A stretch of 42,522 bases of DNA from Bacteroidaceae bacterium (GCA_024400995.1 JAKSLU010000007.1:1-42522), one strand, 5' to 3'. Positions 34,092 to 42,014 are shown, counted from the first letter of the stretch. Made by a program: numbers and translations. The notes: generated by a model not told the origin, from the sequence alone.

Positions 34092-34123
34092 CTTGGTCAA
34101 TTGCCTGCTTTTGCATACCTTTG
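34092..34123 (+). promoter_or_regulatory. Promoter of the 34171 gene
   Basis: CTTG (one mismatch to TTTG) at 34092-34095 is followed after 20 bases by TACCTTTG at 34116-34123, 47 bases before the ATG. Confidence 0.65.
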
Positions 34124-34170
34124 CAGCGCACATAGTGTGCACCTATCTAATTAATTAACACAACTAATTA

Positions 34171-36519
34171 ATGAAAAACCTCTTTTCACTACTCTCGCTG
34201 ACGGCTCTCTTATGCCTGCTCAGCACCGCGCCATGTATGGCTGGCGGCAGCGGAAGTTGGACTCACTACTCCCGCATGACCACCATCGCCACAGGCAAGG
34301 GTCTCGTCTATTCCAGCACCGATCCTACACCCAACCCCGCGTACACGGAGTCACGCAGTGTGGCCAGTACAGGAACCGACAGTAGCGATGACTACGTCAC
34401 ACACATCTACCACATCTACGCCCAGCCAAAGGAGGGCTCCTACTTCAGAGGATGGTACAAGGATGCCAACTGCACCCAGTATCTGTCCGACGAACTGTAC
34501 TACAAGTTTATCGTCAACACTAGCAGCCGCGACAAGAACTCACCCTCAGAGGGTTTTGCCTTCGCCAAGTTTGAGGAGATCACCAATATTTACTACTCCC
34601 AGCTCCATGCCTCCTGTATAGGCGTCGGAAGCGTGGCCGTGAGTGCCACCAAGACCACCTCACCCGACTATAAGAGTGAGTCGCAGGCAGAGGCCCAGAG
34701 CGGCAAGCCCGACTACACCTACTATCTCCATGCCCGCCCTGGCTACAAGAACAAGTTCGACGGCTGGTACAGCGACGCTGAGTGCACCAAGCTCATCTCC
34801 AAAAACACTGTCTGCTCCTACTCCGTACTCTCCCTCTCCACCAATGAGAGCTATCCCATGAAGAGTAAGGTCTATGCCCGCTTCATCCCCCTGAGTCAGG
34901 AGGAACAGTTCTATGAGCTGGGCAACAGCGGATTTGAGCAGTGGGAGAGCGTCTCCGGCGGCCAGGAACCCAAGCAGTGGAGCTCCTTCCTCACCGCTAC
35001 CGGCTCCATGGCTGGTATGGTCAAGGCCGAGCAGCTCAAGCGCTCCACCGACGCTCACTCAGGTCAGTACAGCGCCCAGATCAACGCCCGCAGCGTCATG
35101 TTCGGCATCATCGCCCAGGGCAACCTCACCACGGGCTGCATCAACGGCGGTTCCACTAGCGCCACCGACGCCTCCGGCAACTACAACTACACTAATGAGG
35201 GAACAGGTCAGGCCATGCGCTTCACTGGTCGTCCCGATGCCATGAAGGTGTGGATCAAGAGCCAGTGCTCCGGCACCATCAAGATAGCCGCCATGCTCCA
35301 CGCCAAGGGCTACTACCAGGATCCCAACACCGCCAACACCGGCCAGCTGGTTCGCCTCGTAGGTCAGGCAGCCGCCTCGCCCGCGAGCAACGGTGGTCAA
35401 TGGAGGGAGTACACCGTACCCTTCAGCTACACGAGCAACGACACCAACGACCGCCCCTACTACGCTCTGGTGAGCTTTGCCACCAACTCTACTCCCGGCA
35501 AGGGCTCAGCCTCCGACGTCATGTACGTAGATGACATCAAGATGGTCTATAACTCCGAGCTCGCAAGCGTGAGCATGAATGGCAAGAACATCAAGATCAC
35601 CAACGGCAAGGGCAGTTACGCTGGCAAGTACGATGCCTCCAAGCTCGCCTGCACCCTCACCGGCGCTGGTGCCAGCTACACCGCAGAGTACAACGAGGAG
35701 AGCTCCACGCTGCTCATCACCGTCTATGGTGACAACTACATGGATGACCCCACCAACATGCACGAGTACAGCATCCACTTTGGAGGTGCTGAGGACACCA
35801 TGGAGGAGTATCCCATCAACTTTGATTCCGACGCGGAGAACACGAGGACCGATCGCACACTGGAGACCATCACTCTGCAGGAGGAGGGCGCTGAGGAGCT
35901 CACCCTGTCGATCAACCCCAGCCTCCACTACAACGACCTGACCGACGTCATCTACTCCGTGAGCGACGAGGGCAAGCCCCTCAAGGTGAACATTGCCTAC
36001 AAAGGCTCCTGGATGCACTCCTACGCCTACATCGATCTCGACAAGAATGGCTACTTTGACACTCAGGTCAACACTGCCAACCACACCGTAGAGGGCGAGC
36101 TGATGGCTTACTCCTTCTACTCCTTTGGTGATAACCCGAAGGAGGGCTACAACTCCCTGGGAGAGTATATCTCCGACGATGCACGCGACGTGATCGCCCT
36201 GCCTAGCTTCAATCTGCCCACCGATCCCGGCCAGTATCGTATGCGCCTCAAGGTGGACTGGAACAGCATTGACCCCGCTGGCAGCCTTGGCAACGAAAAC
36301 AGCGTTACGGGCAAAAACGGCATCCTGAAGAACGCCGGCTACATCGTGGACTTCATGCTCGAGGTAGTGAACTCCGATCCCACAGGAGTGCGTGTGAACC
36401 TTAACGAAAACGAAAACGATAACTGCATCTATGATCTGCAGGGACGCCGCATCAGCGCACACCAGCGCTCACTCCAGCGCGGCATGAACCTCCAGGCTGG
36501 CAAGAAGGTTATCAGATAA
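34171..36519 (+). CDS. Large secreted PCMD-like protein with two Listeria-Bacteroides repeats, GEVED-like region and tail
   Basis: The 782-residue protein has a signal peptide (MKNLFSLLSLTALLCLLSTA). Two Listeria-Bacteroides repeats at about 85-130 and 185-235 carry FRGWYKDANCTQYLSDELYY and KFDGWYSDAECTKLI. Residues about 250-460 are a PCMD-like region (LGNSGFEQWESVSGGQEPKQ, GNLTTGCINGGSTS, SFATNSTPGKGSASDVMYVD). Residues about 545-745 resemble a GEVED-type module (YAYIDLDKNGYFDTQVNTAN, YRMRLKVDWNSIDPAGSLGN). The tail is IYDLQGRRISAHQRSLQRGM, then NLQAGKKVIR. The relation to the previous gene suggests duplication with domain gain. The role is probably adhesion or glycan binding. Confidence 0.75.
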   Translation: MKNLFSLLSLTALLCLLSTAPCMAGGSGSWTHYSRMTTIATGKGLVYSSTDPTPNPAYTESRSVASTGTDSSDDYVTHIYHIYAQPKEGSYFRGWYKDANCTQYLSDELYYKFIVNTSSRDKNSPSEGFAFAKFEEITNIYYSQLHASCIGVGSVAVSATKTTSPDYKSESQAEAQSGKPDYTYYLHARPGYKNKFDGWYSDAECTKLISKNTVCSYSVLSLSTNESYPMKSKVYARFIPLSQEEQFYELGNSGFEQWESVSGGQEPKQWSSFLTATGSMAGMVKAEQLKRSTDAHSGQYSAQINARSVMFGIIAQGNLTTGCINGGSTSATDASGNYNYTNEGTGQAMRFTGRPDAMKVWIKSQCSGTIKIAAMLHAKGYYQDPNTANTGQLVRLVGQAAASPASNGGQWREYTVPFSYTSNDTNDRPYYALVSFATNSTPGKGSASDVMYVDDIKMVYNSELASVSMNGKNIKITNGKGSYAGKYDASKLACTLTGAGASYTAEYNEESSTLLITVYGDNYMDDPTNMHEYSIHFGGAEDTMEEYPINFDSDAENTRTDRTLETITLQEEGAEELTLSINPSLHYNDLTDVIYSVSDEGKPLKVNIAYKGSWMHSYAYIDLDKNGYFDTQVNTANHTVEGELMAYSFYSFGDNPKEGYNSLGEYISDDARDVIALPSFNLPTDPGQYRMRLKVDWNSIDPAGSLGNENSVTGKNGILKNAGYIVDFMLEVVNSDPTGVRVNLNENENDNCIYDLQGRRISAHQRSLQRGMNLQAGKKVIR

Positions 36520-36528
36520 GTAGATACG

Positions 36529-36572
36529 CTAGAACTGTCTAGGGTTCCTATATGACCTAGAACACTCTAACC
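36529..36572 (+). repeat. Degenerate CTAG array
   Basis: CTAG or near-CTAG units start at 36529, 36539, 36548, 36557 and 36567, spaced 9-10 bases, just before the terminator at 36582. Confidence 0.5.
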
Positions 36573-36581
36573 CCATAACCA

Positions 36582-36661
36582 GGGCGGCATCCATCACAAG
36601 TGGGTGCCGCCTTTGTTGTATGTGGGTGCCACCTTTGTTGTATGTGGGTGCCACCCTTTTT
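36582..36661 (+). terminator. GGCGGCATCC terminator with a triplicated downstream arm
   Basis: GGGCGGCATCC is followed by three 22-base units, each starting GTGGGTGCC (36600, 36622, 36644), the last ending CCCTTTTT. The upstream arm can pair best with the first unit (GTGCCGCC); the others read GTGCCACC. Confidence 0.7.
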
Positions 36662-36749
36662 GTCCCCTTAACTTCACATTCGCAAAGGCAAATATTGCAC
36701 AAAAGTGACTTTTCTGTGCTTTTTTGGAGTTCAGTAAGTACTTTTTTAC

Positions 36750-36757
36750 TAATTTTG
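36750..36757 (+). promoter_or_regulatory. -7 element (TAATTTTG) of the PCMD lipoprotein gene
   Basis: TAATTTTG lies 22 bases before the ATG at 36779. TTTG at 36723-36726 is 23 bases upstream, slightly longer than usual. This excludes the in-frame start at 36620. Confidence 0.6.
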
Positions 36758-36778
36758 CCGCGCAATTATAGCGAATAT

Positions 36779-38002
36779 ATGAAGCATTACAGCTTATTGT
36801 CTCTTGCAGCGCTTGCTGCTGTGAGTGGTGTGACGTCATGCATTAGTGACGAACCGCTCAATATGGAGTGTGACATCGAGCAGGCCGAGTTGCTGCTCGG
36901 CGATGCCTCCACACTATTTTATCACGACTATGATGCACACGTCAGTGTGCCCTCCACCTCCGACTCCATCTGCTTTGTGGCCAAGCCTCACGCCAGTGTA
37001 GGCCAGATTCCACTACAGCTCACTCTGACCCCCGGTGCACGCGCCTATAGAGTGGGTGAGAGCAGTCTCTGGGAGACCGGCACGGCGGTGGCCTCCAGCC
37101 ACGGCCAGGAGCAGCGCTTCCGTGTGGTGCGCGAGGACGGCGAGGGGGAACGCCAGTACCGCATCATGGTGCGCAACGAGAAGGCCACCACCACACAGAC
37201 CCTCCACTTCAGTTTTGACGACTACACCCTGAACTCTGCCGGCAAGTACTACGAGTGGCAGGCTGAGGGCGAGGCCGCCAACATCTGGCTGGACGGCAAG
37301 TGGAAGAACGGCAACCCCGGCTACAACCTCTCCCGCTCCTCGGCGCAACCTATGGAGTACCCCAGTGTACCCGTCCCCGGCGGCGGTCCCGATGGCAGCG
37401 ACTGTGTCAAGCTGGAGACCTGCGACACGGGCTCCTTTGGTGCGATGGTCAACATGCGCATAGCCAGCGGCTCGATGTTCAATGGCATCTTCGACCTCTC
37501 CTACGCTCTCAAGGACGCTCTCGTGGCCACCCGCTTTGGATCCCCCTTCAAGCACAGGCCTGTGCGTGTCAGCTGCTGGCTCAAGTTTGAGCCCGGTGCG
37601 CGCTTTCAGGACAAGAGGGCACAGACCGTGGAGGGTGTAGTAGATGAGCCCGACTTCTATGCCGGCATCTATCGCAACACCGACAGTGAGGGTAACGCCT
37701 ATATGCTCAACGGCTACGATGTGATTACCTCTCCGCAGATTGTGGGCTTTGCACGCATTCCGCACCACTACACCGCCGAGGGCGCCGACCAGCTCACCGA
37801 TGAGCCCATCCATGGCATTACGGGTGAGTGGCAGAAGGTGACACTCGAACTCCAGTACAACGAGGAGCTCGACCCCGTGCTCCTGGAGAACAACGGCTAC
37901 TCCCTCTACATCGGCTTCAGCTCCTCATGGCAGGGTGCCTACTTCCAGGGTGCCGTGGGCAGCAAGCTGTGGATAGACGAGATAGAGGTGGAGTGTGAGT
38001 AA
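36779..38002 (+). CDS. PCMD-domain surface lipoprotein
   Basis: The ATG at 36779 (MKHYSLLSLAALAAVSGVTS with Cys at 21) gives a lipoprotein signal and 407 residues. Residues about 25-140 look like a bacterial Ig-like N-terminal region (LQLTLTPGARAYRVGESSLW, then RQYRIMVRNEKATT). Residues about 145-407 form a PCMD (putative carbohydrate metabolism) domain with LHFSFDDYTL, YYEWQAEGEAANIW, KLETCDTGSFGAMVNMRIAS and a C-terminal GSKLWIDEIEVE strand. It is followed after 15 bases by an outer-membrane barrel gene, a pairing often seen in Bacteroidales. Unlike its neighbours it has no short tail. Attachment to the outer membrane is inferred. Confidence 0.8.
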   Translation: MKHYSLLSLAALAAVSGVTSCISDEPLNMECDIEQAELLLGDASTLFYHDYDAHVSVPSTSDSICFVAKPHASVGQIPLQLTLTPGARAYRVGESSLWETGTAVASSHGQEQRFRVVREDGEGERQYRIMVRNEKATTTQTLHFSFDDYTLNSAGKYYEWQAEGEAANIWLDGKWKNGNPGYNLSRSSAQPMEYPSVPVPGGGPDGSDCVKLETCDTGSFGAMVNMRIASGSMFNGIFDLSYALKDALVATRFGSPFKHRPVRVSCWLKFEPGARFQDKRAQTVEGVVDEPDFYAGIYRNTDSEGNAYMLNGYDVITSPQIVGFARIPHHYTAEGADQLTDEPIHGITGEWQKVTLELQYNEELDPVLLENNGYSLYIGFSSSWQGAYFQGAVGSKLWIDEIEVECE

Positions 38003-38017
38003 TTAATATAACATAGT

Positions 38018-38791
38018 ATGAAGAACATTATCACTATACTTTGCCTCGCCTGCCTGAGCCTCACTGCCCAGGCGGCTGACAACGACAAGTTCGCTCAGTG
38101 GGGCTCCAACCACCCCAACAACATACAGGTGCGCTTCAACATGGGCTATGCCATCGGTGGCACTACCCCGCTGCCTCTGCCAGCACAGATACGCCAGATC
38201 GACAAGTTTATGCCCTGGGGCGGTGGCAACGTGGGCGTGACGGCCACCAAGATGTTCTCCCATCGCTGGGGTATGGCGGGTGGCGTGCACGGCTTTATCC
38301 ACGGTATGAAGACGGGCGCCCACGTCAAGGGCTACCAGATGGGCATCCGTATGGGTGAGGACGAGATGTCGGGCTACTTCACTGGCACGGACGAGACCAA
38401 CGTCCGCATTTTGGGTGTCACCCTGCCCCTCTTGGGCGTGGTGCGCGTGAGCCCCCGCTGGACGGTAGAGGCTGGCCCATTCCTGCAGATCTTCAAGAGT
38501 GAGGAGTTCGAGGGCAGCGTCTATGATGGCTACCTGCGCGTGGATACTCCCACGGGCGAGAAGATAGATATCTCTGGCGATGCCTCGGCTACGTACGACT
38601 TCAGCAAGGACCTGCGTCCCACCAACTGGGGCCTGGCTGTCAACTTTGACTGGAAAGCCACGCGTCATCTCTCCCTCTATGGTGCCCTGGACTGGGGCAT
38701 GAGTGGCATCTTCCGCCACGACTTTGAGACGATCGACTTCAAGATGTACTCCATCTATGCCAACGTCGGCATAGCGTATAGTATATATTAA
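38018..38791 (+). CDS. Outer-membrane beta-barrel protein
   Basis: The 257-residue protein has signal peptide MKNIITILCLACLSLTAQAA. The rest alternates short amphipathic strands and turns typical of a small outer-membrane barrel (RFNMGYAIGGTTPLPLPAQI, MAGGVHGFIHGMKTG, WTVEAGPFLQIFKS, WGLAVNFDWKATRHLSLYGA) and ends in the aromatic SIYANVGIAYSIY. It lies 15 bases after the PCMD lipoprotein gene and is probably co-transcribed, so it may anchor or partner that lipoprotein. A palindromic element starts 12 bases after the stop. Substrate or partner is not known. Confidence 0.75.
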   Translation: MKNIITILCLACLSLTAQAADNDKFAQWGSNHPNNIQVRFNMGYAIGGTTPLPLPAQIRQIDKFMPWGGGNVGVTATKMFSHRWGMAGGVHGFIHGMKTGAHVKGYQMGIRMGEDEMSGYFTGTDETNVRILGVTLPLLGVVRVSPRWTVEAGPFLQIFKSEEFEGSVYDGYLRVDTPTGEKIDISGDASATYDFSKDLRPTNWGLAVNFDWKATRHLSLYGALDWGMSGIFRHDFETIDFKMYSIYANVGIAYSIY

Positions 38792-38803
38792 CAAACCGAC
38801 CAG

Positions 38804-38861
38804 CAGCCCCACCCTCCGAAGCTGGCTACGCCACTTCGGTGTCCCTCCCCGAGGGGGAGGG
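38804..38861 (+). repeat. Dispersed palindromic element, copy D
   Basis: It begins CAGCCCCACCCTCCGAAGCT and contains hairpins CCGAAG...CTTCGG and CCCTCCCC...GGGGGAGGG. It is nearly identical to 40103-40159. Confidence 0.85.
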
Positions 38862-38945
38862 CTATATACACTTACATTCGGTGCAACTTACTTAAGAACT
38901 TATATACTTAAACACTAAATAACTCTATTAAACTTAACAAAGACC

Positions 38946-39026
38946 TCCCACCCTTCAGAGGTATATCCCCCTCCCTAATAGGGGAGGGGTGGCAGAGTGC
39001 CGCAAGGCAGCTCTGACGGGGAGAGG
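38946..39026 (+). repeat. Dispersed palindromic element, copy B
   Basis: It is almost the same as 8493-8572, with the second hairpin AGAGTGCCGCAAGGCAGCTCT. It ends 18 bases before the calycin-like gene start. Confidence 0.85.
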
Positions 39027-39044
39027 CAACTAACTAACAAAACT

Positions 39045-40067
39045 ATGAAAAAAATCTACTCCTTCCTTGCCCTGGCTCTCGTGAGCGTGATGGCCATGGC
39101 ACAGACAATCCAGCTCCCCGGCAAGCTCTCCGTTAGCGTTAACGAAGTTGAGAGCAACATGCAGGCTAACGTCTTCCTGACCTTCAGCGAGGACGGCAGC
39201 GCTATCGACTTCAGCCTGCCCAACTTTGTTCTCGTTGACGAAGAGAACACCATGGGTGTAGGCAACATCCTCATCGAGAATATTGCACTCAAGCCCGTGG
39301 CTGACGATACGTTTGGCTTTGAGTACAACGGCAATATCAACATCACAGAGGGCACCCTTCCCGGCATTGATATGTGGATGGGCCCCATGCTCGGCGAGGT
39401 ACCTCTCGCGCTGAAGGGTACCTTTGACCTGGCTGTGGGTGCTCTCGTGGTGGATATCGACATCGATATGATGGAGAACCTGGGTCAGGTGATCAAGGTG
39501 AACTTCACTTCCGAGGCAGGTATTGTAGCCTTTACGGACCAGCTCAGTGTAACCGTCAATGGCGAGAGTAGCTCTCAGGAGGCTACCGTCTATTTCAAGG
39601 ATGATGAGGAGACGGAGACCAACACCTTCGTCCTGCCAAACTTCGTACTGTCTGATGGTACCAACACCATCCCCGTGGGCAATATCGTCATCCCCGGCAT
39701 TGAGGTTGAGGGGCTCGGTCTCGCAGAGATAGGTACATTCAGCTTTGAGGGTAACATCAACATTGCTGAGGGCGATGACAGCCAGACCTTTTGGATGGGT
39801 CCCATGCTCGGTGAGGTGCCTGTCAAGCTGCAGGGCTATATTGACTATGAGGCCATGAAGCTCTATGTCTATATCACCATCTCCATGCAGGTAGGTGAGG
39901 AGCATCAGGACATCATCGTTACCTTTGGCAACAGTGAGCTTATCTCTGGCGTACACAGCGCTACTCTCGCTCCCGCTAGCCAGCTCAGCTACGACCTCCA
40001 GGGCCGTGTCAACAAGGGCCTGAGCAAGGGCATCGTGATTGAGAACGGCAAGAAGGTTGTACGATAA
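39045..40067 (+). CDS. Secreted protein with two calycin-like domains and short C-terminal tail
   Basis: The ATG at 39045 (MKKIYSFLALALVSVMAMAQ) gives a signal peptide and 340 residues; the frame upstream runs into element B. Two calycin-like domains are tandem at about 22-160 and 165-305, each with a core such as FVLPNFVLSDGTNTIPVGNI and MWMGPMLGEVP or FWMGPMLGEVP. They are also found repeated in other Bacteroidales secreted proteins. The tail is SYDLQGRVNKGLSKGIVIEN then GKKVVR. A lipocalin-like fold suggests binding of a small hydrophobic ligand, but no ligand residue can be named. It is followed by element E and a terminator. Confidence 0.8.
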   Translation: MKKIYSFLALALVSVMAMAQTIQLPGKLSVSVNEVESNMQANVFLTFSEDGSAIDFSLPNFVLVDEENTMGVGNILIENIALKPVADDTFGFEYNGNINITEGTLPGIDMWMGPMLGEVPLALKGTFDLAVGALVVDIDIDMMENLGQVIKVNFTSEAGIVAFTDQLSVTVNGESSSQEATVYFKDDEETETNTFVLPNFVLSDGTNTIPVGNIVIPGIEVEGLGLAEIGTFSFEGNINIAEGDDSQTFWMGPMLGEVPVKLQGYIDYEAMKLYVYITISMQVGEEHQDIIVTFGNSELISGVHSATLAPASQLSYDLQGRVNKGLSKGIVIENGKKVVR

Positions 40068-40102
40068 AAACAAGCCACCTCAAACCCTACCAAGTCCCAC
40101 AA

Positions 40103-40170
40103 AGCCCCACCCTCCGAAGCTGGCTACGCCACTTCGGTGTCCCTCCCCGAGGGGGAGGGCGATATACCCT
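40103..40170 (+). repeat. Dispersed palindromic element, copy E (left arm of a pair)
   Basis: It begins AGCCCCACCCTCCGAAGCTG and is the inverted partner of 40380-40445. The pair encloses a terminator and a CTAG array. Confidence 0.85.
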
Positions 40171-40220
40171 TGAGGGATGGGAGAGGGTAGGGTGGCAATA
40201 AGATACATATTTATAATATA

Positions 40221-40252
40221 GGGCGGCATCCGATGTGGGTGCCGCCCTATTT
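40221..40252. terminator. GGCGGCATCC-type hairpin, possibly bidirectional
   Basis: GGGCGGCATC and GGTGCCGCCC form the stem. On the plus strand it can end the calycin-like gene (TATTTGT follows); on the minus strand it follows the 9-base array in the order seen elsewhere and can end the DUF4248 gene. Confidence 0.75.
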
Positions 40253-40263
40253 GTATAGGAGTC

Positions 40264-40348
40264 CTAGATAAACTAGATGTTCTAGATGTTCTAGATATTC
40301 TAGGTATTCTAGATAAACTAGATGTTCTAGATATTCTAGACAATCCTA
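40264..40348 (-). repeat. Ten-unit, exactly 9-base CTAG array
   Basis: CTAG starts at 40264, 40273, 40282, 40291, 40300, 40309, 40318, 40327, 40336 and 40345, every 9 bases without exception. Read on the minus strand the units are CTAGAACAT/CTAGAATAT-like and lead into the terminator at 40252-40221, the same order as at 26511 and 28505. Confidence 0.9.
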
Positions 40349-40379
40349 GTCATCCTCCACCCGCTCCCACCCACCAAGA

Positions 40380-40445
40380 GTATCTAACCCTCCCCCTCGG
40401 GGAGGGACACCGAAGTGCCGTAGGCAGCTTCGGAGGGTGGGGCTG
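40380..40445 (-). repeat. Dispersed palindromic element, copy E' (right arm of the pair)
   Basis: It reads GTATCTAACCCTCCCCCTCG through CTTCGGAGGGTGGGGCTG, inverted relative to 40103-40170. The 401-base gap 40068-40468 consists almost wholly of this cassette. Confidence 0.85.
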
Positions 40446-40468
40446 TAGGGTGGGGCTTGGTGGGGCCT

Positions 40469-40690
40469 TTACAAATGCTGCTTGATGACTCTCACCTGTC
40501 TCCTGGTAAGTCGTCTGGAGCGTGGTTTGTATCCATAGAGCTGGAGGAGGCAACTGAGCTCAGGATCGGTGGCAATCCATCGATTGAGGCGTTTGACGGC
40601 CATCTGGGGTGACAGGCCTGGAAAACACTCTTGTGCTATGTCGCGACGGAGGGGCTGACCCCATCCGCGCAGGGTTTCGATTCTTTGCAT
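40469..40690 (-). CDS. DUF4248 domain protein
   Basis: The 73-residue basic protein contains DIAQECFPGLSPQMAVKRLN, RWIATDPELSCLLQLYGYKP and RRLTRRQVRVIKQHL, which fits the short DUF4248 family of Bacteroidetes (pattern LA..Y.P.LS...A...L..WI...P.L...L...GY......T..QV..I). Family members often sit near HU-like proteins and cell-wall amidases in Bacteroidales. It precedes a CTAG array and terminator on the minus strand. Function is unknown; a small DNA-binding role is a guess. Confidence 0.8.
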   Translation of the reverse strand: MQRIETLRGWGQPLRRDIAQECFPGLSPQMAVKRLNRWIATDPELSCLLQLYGYKPRSRRLTRRQVRVIKQHL

Positions 40691-40710
40691 ATTATAATAT
40701 ATGAACCTAC

Positions 40711-40790
40711 GAACCCCCTCCGCCCCTACGGGGCACCTCCCCCTCTTAAGGGGAGGAATACCCTTGCTCGCTCAAATGGCGGAGGAGAGG
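40711..40790. repeat. GC-rich palindromic element, subtype F
   Basis: It contains CGCCCCTACGGGGC and CCTCCCCCTCTTAAGGGGAGG hairpins separated by a few bases, then TGGCGGAGGAGAGG. It is related in style to the main family but diverged. Confidence 0.6.
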
Positions 40791-40844
40791 TATTTATTAA
40801 GGTTTGTTTTTAGTTTACTTACTTACAATGTTTACGACCCTACC

Positions 40845-40960
40845 TGAGTATCCCTCCCCGCTCCATAGAGCGGACTCTCGCCCCTATCGGGGAGAGATGG
40901 CGAAGCCAGAGAGAGGCCGAGGGGGGAGGTGGCGCAAAGCGCCGGAGGGGGGTCTGTAGG
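40845..40960. repeat. GC-rich palindromic element, subtype G
   Basis: It contains several short stems (CCGCTCCATAGAGCGG, CTCGCCCCTATCGGGGAGAG, GGCGCAAAGCGCC). The 279-base gap 40691-40969 holds F and G and no ORF. Confidence 0.6.
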
Positions 40961-40969
40961 TCATCTCAT

Positions 40970-41395
40970 TCAAATCAGCCCAAACTTTCCGCACAGATCC
41001 ATCAAGTACGTCACATCAGGTCTGAGGCCGGTCTCTATGCGCGCCATGGCGACGATGAGCTCCAGCATCTCGATGGAGAGCTCCTCGATGATGTCGTTCT
41101 GGTCCAGTCCGGAGTAGGCACAGATGGCAGCGAGATAGAGGTGCGTCTTGTTCTCCGTAGGAGGCGCCCAGCGATAGATGATGGCAGCGGGCGTGAGGAG
41201 GTTGTAGTGGCGCATGTAGCGCAGCATGAGTACGAGGGCGGCACGGTAGCCGTGGTCGAGGTCCTGGAAGCGGCAGAAGCCCTTTTCCTGCGGTTTGCGG
41301 GGGCAGAGGCCGAGCCACTGGTTGCGTTCGCTGTAGCGAATGTTGAGGGGGTTGTTGAGCTTGACGCCCAGGGGTGTGCTGTTTCGTCTTGACAT
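40970..41395 (-). CDS. P5-like/peptidoglycan-associated small protein
   Basis: The 141-residue protein begins MSRRNSTPLGVKLNNPLNIR and has NPLNIRYSERNQWLGL, CRFQDLDHGYRAALVLMLRY and IYRWAPPTENKTHLYLAAIC. These match a Bacteroidetes family usually annotated structural protein P5, found in prophage-like and chromosomal contexts and resembling lysozyme-like glycan-cleaving proteins of viruses. No signal peptide is seen. It precedes the DUF4248 gene on the same strand, with repeat elements F and G between. A putative -7 element (TAATTTTG on minus) lies at 41496-41489. Enzymatic activity is inference. Confidence 0.7.
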   Translation of the reverse strand: MSRRNSTPLGVKLNNPLNIRYSERNQWLGLCPRKPQEKGFCRFQDLDHGYRAALVLMLRYMRHYNLLTPAAIIYRWAPPTENKTHLYLAAICAYSGLDQNDIIEELSIEMLELIVAMARIETGLRPDVTYLMDLCGKFGLI

Positions 41396-41488
41396 GGTGT
41401 AGATAAGGTGTTAGAAAGATTAGTACTCGGGGAGTTTCACAACTCCGGTTAAATGTTGCGCGGATAGGGATCGGTGTTTTTCTGGGTG

Positions 41489-41496
41489 CAAAATTA
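41489..41496 (-). promoter_or_regulatory. -7 element (TAATTTTG) of the P5-like gene
   Basis: TAATTTTG on the minus strand lies 94 bases before the P5-like start. No good -33 element is visible. Confidence 0.45.
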
Positions 41497-41559
41497 CAAC
41501 ATGAGAGTGTCAGAGTAGGACACTCGCCCATATATTTTCGAAAAAAGTGATGTAGCCTC

Positions 41560-41951
41560 CGCCACACATTATATATATAGGCGACTTTGCATCACATAAG
41601 GTTTTCCACAATCCACTGCCTGGAAAATATATATTATATCTCTCTTTTTAATAATAAAACTTATGACTAGTTTTATAATATAGATAATACTCAAGTAGTA
41701 TAATTATGTCGGTGGACAATGTGGATAACCTCCTCACAGCATCTCTATATCACTCACTATATGAGGTAGTTGCACGCACCATCTAACCCTATCGAAAGTG
41801 GTGGACGCAGTTGCGGATAACCTCCTCTCAGTCGTGCATAACCCTGGTGAAATGGTGGATAAAGGATTTCCTCTCCTATAGACTACGACGCCCTAGACTA
41901 GGGTGTAGTTATCCCTACTCTATACACTAGTTTTGCACGGAGTTATCCACA
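41560..41951. other. oriC: Candidate replication origin: AT-rich tract plus DnaA-box cluster
   Basis: The 632-base gap 41396-42027 has no ORF. An AT-rich stretch (about 41565-41710, with TATATATATA and TTTTTAATAATAAAAC) is followed by DnaA-box-like sequences. TGTGGATAA at 41720-41728 and TTATCCACA at 41943-41951 are perfect matches in opposite orientation. One-mismatch boxes are TTTTCCACA (41602), TGCGGATAA (41812) and GGTGGATAA (41854). Weaker ones are CGTGCATAA (41833) and TTATCCCTA (41909). GGATAACCTCCTC is repeated at 41723 and 41815. dnaA itself is not in view, and most genes to the left run toward this site. Confidence 0.6.
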
Positions 41952-41977
41952 GGTTTTTGGTGGGGTGGGGTGTTTTT

Positions 41978-41996
41978 CCCTGCCGTTAACGGCGGG
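41978..41996. repeat. GTTAAC palindrome between the origin candidate and xerD
   Basis: CCCTGCCGTTAACGGCGGG is palindromic except at one pair. It belongs to the same class as 8339-8358, 25002-25017 and 32159-32172, but here it lies upstream of a gene rather than after one. Confidence 0.6.
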
Positions 41997-42014
41997 TAGT
42001 TGGCGAAAAAGTAG

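Noticed and set aside
36620-36778. N-terminal extension of the PCMD lipoprotein gene
   Set aside because: It starts in the terminator repeats and spans the promoter; the lipoprotein signal begins at 36779.
40080-40343. Minus-strand ORF with SRTSSLSR-type repeats
   Set aside because: The peptide repeat is only the 9-base CTAG array and a palindromic element translated; no independent coding evidence.
40264-40348. CRISPR array
   Set aside because: Units are 9 bases with no unique 25-40 base spacers, and no cas genes are present.
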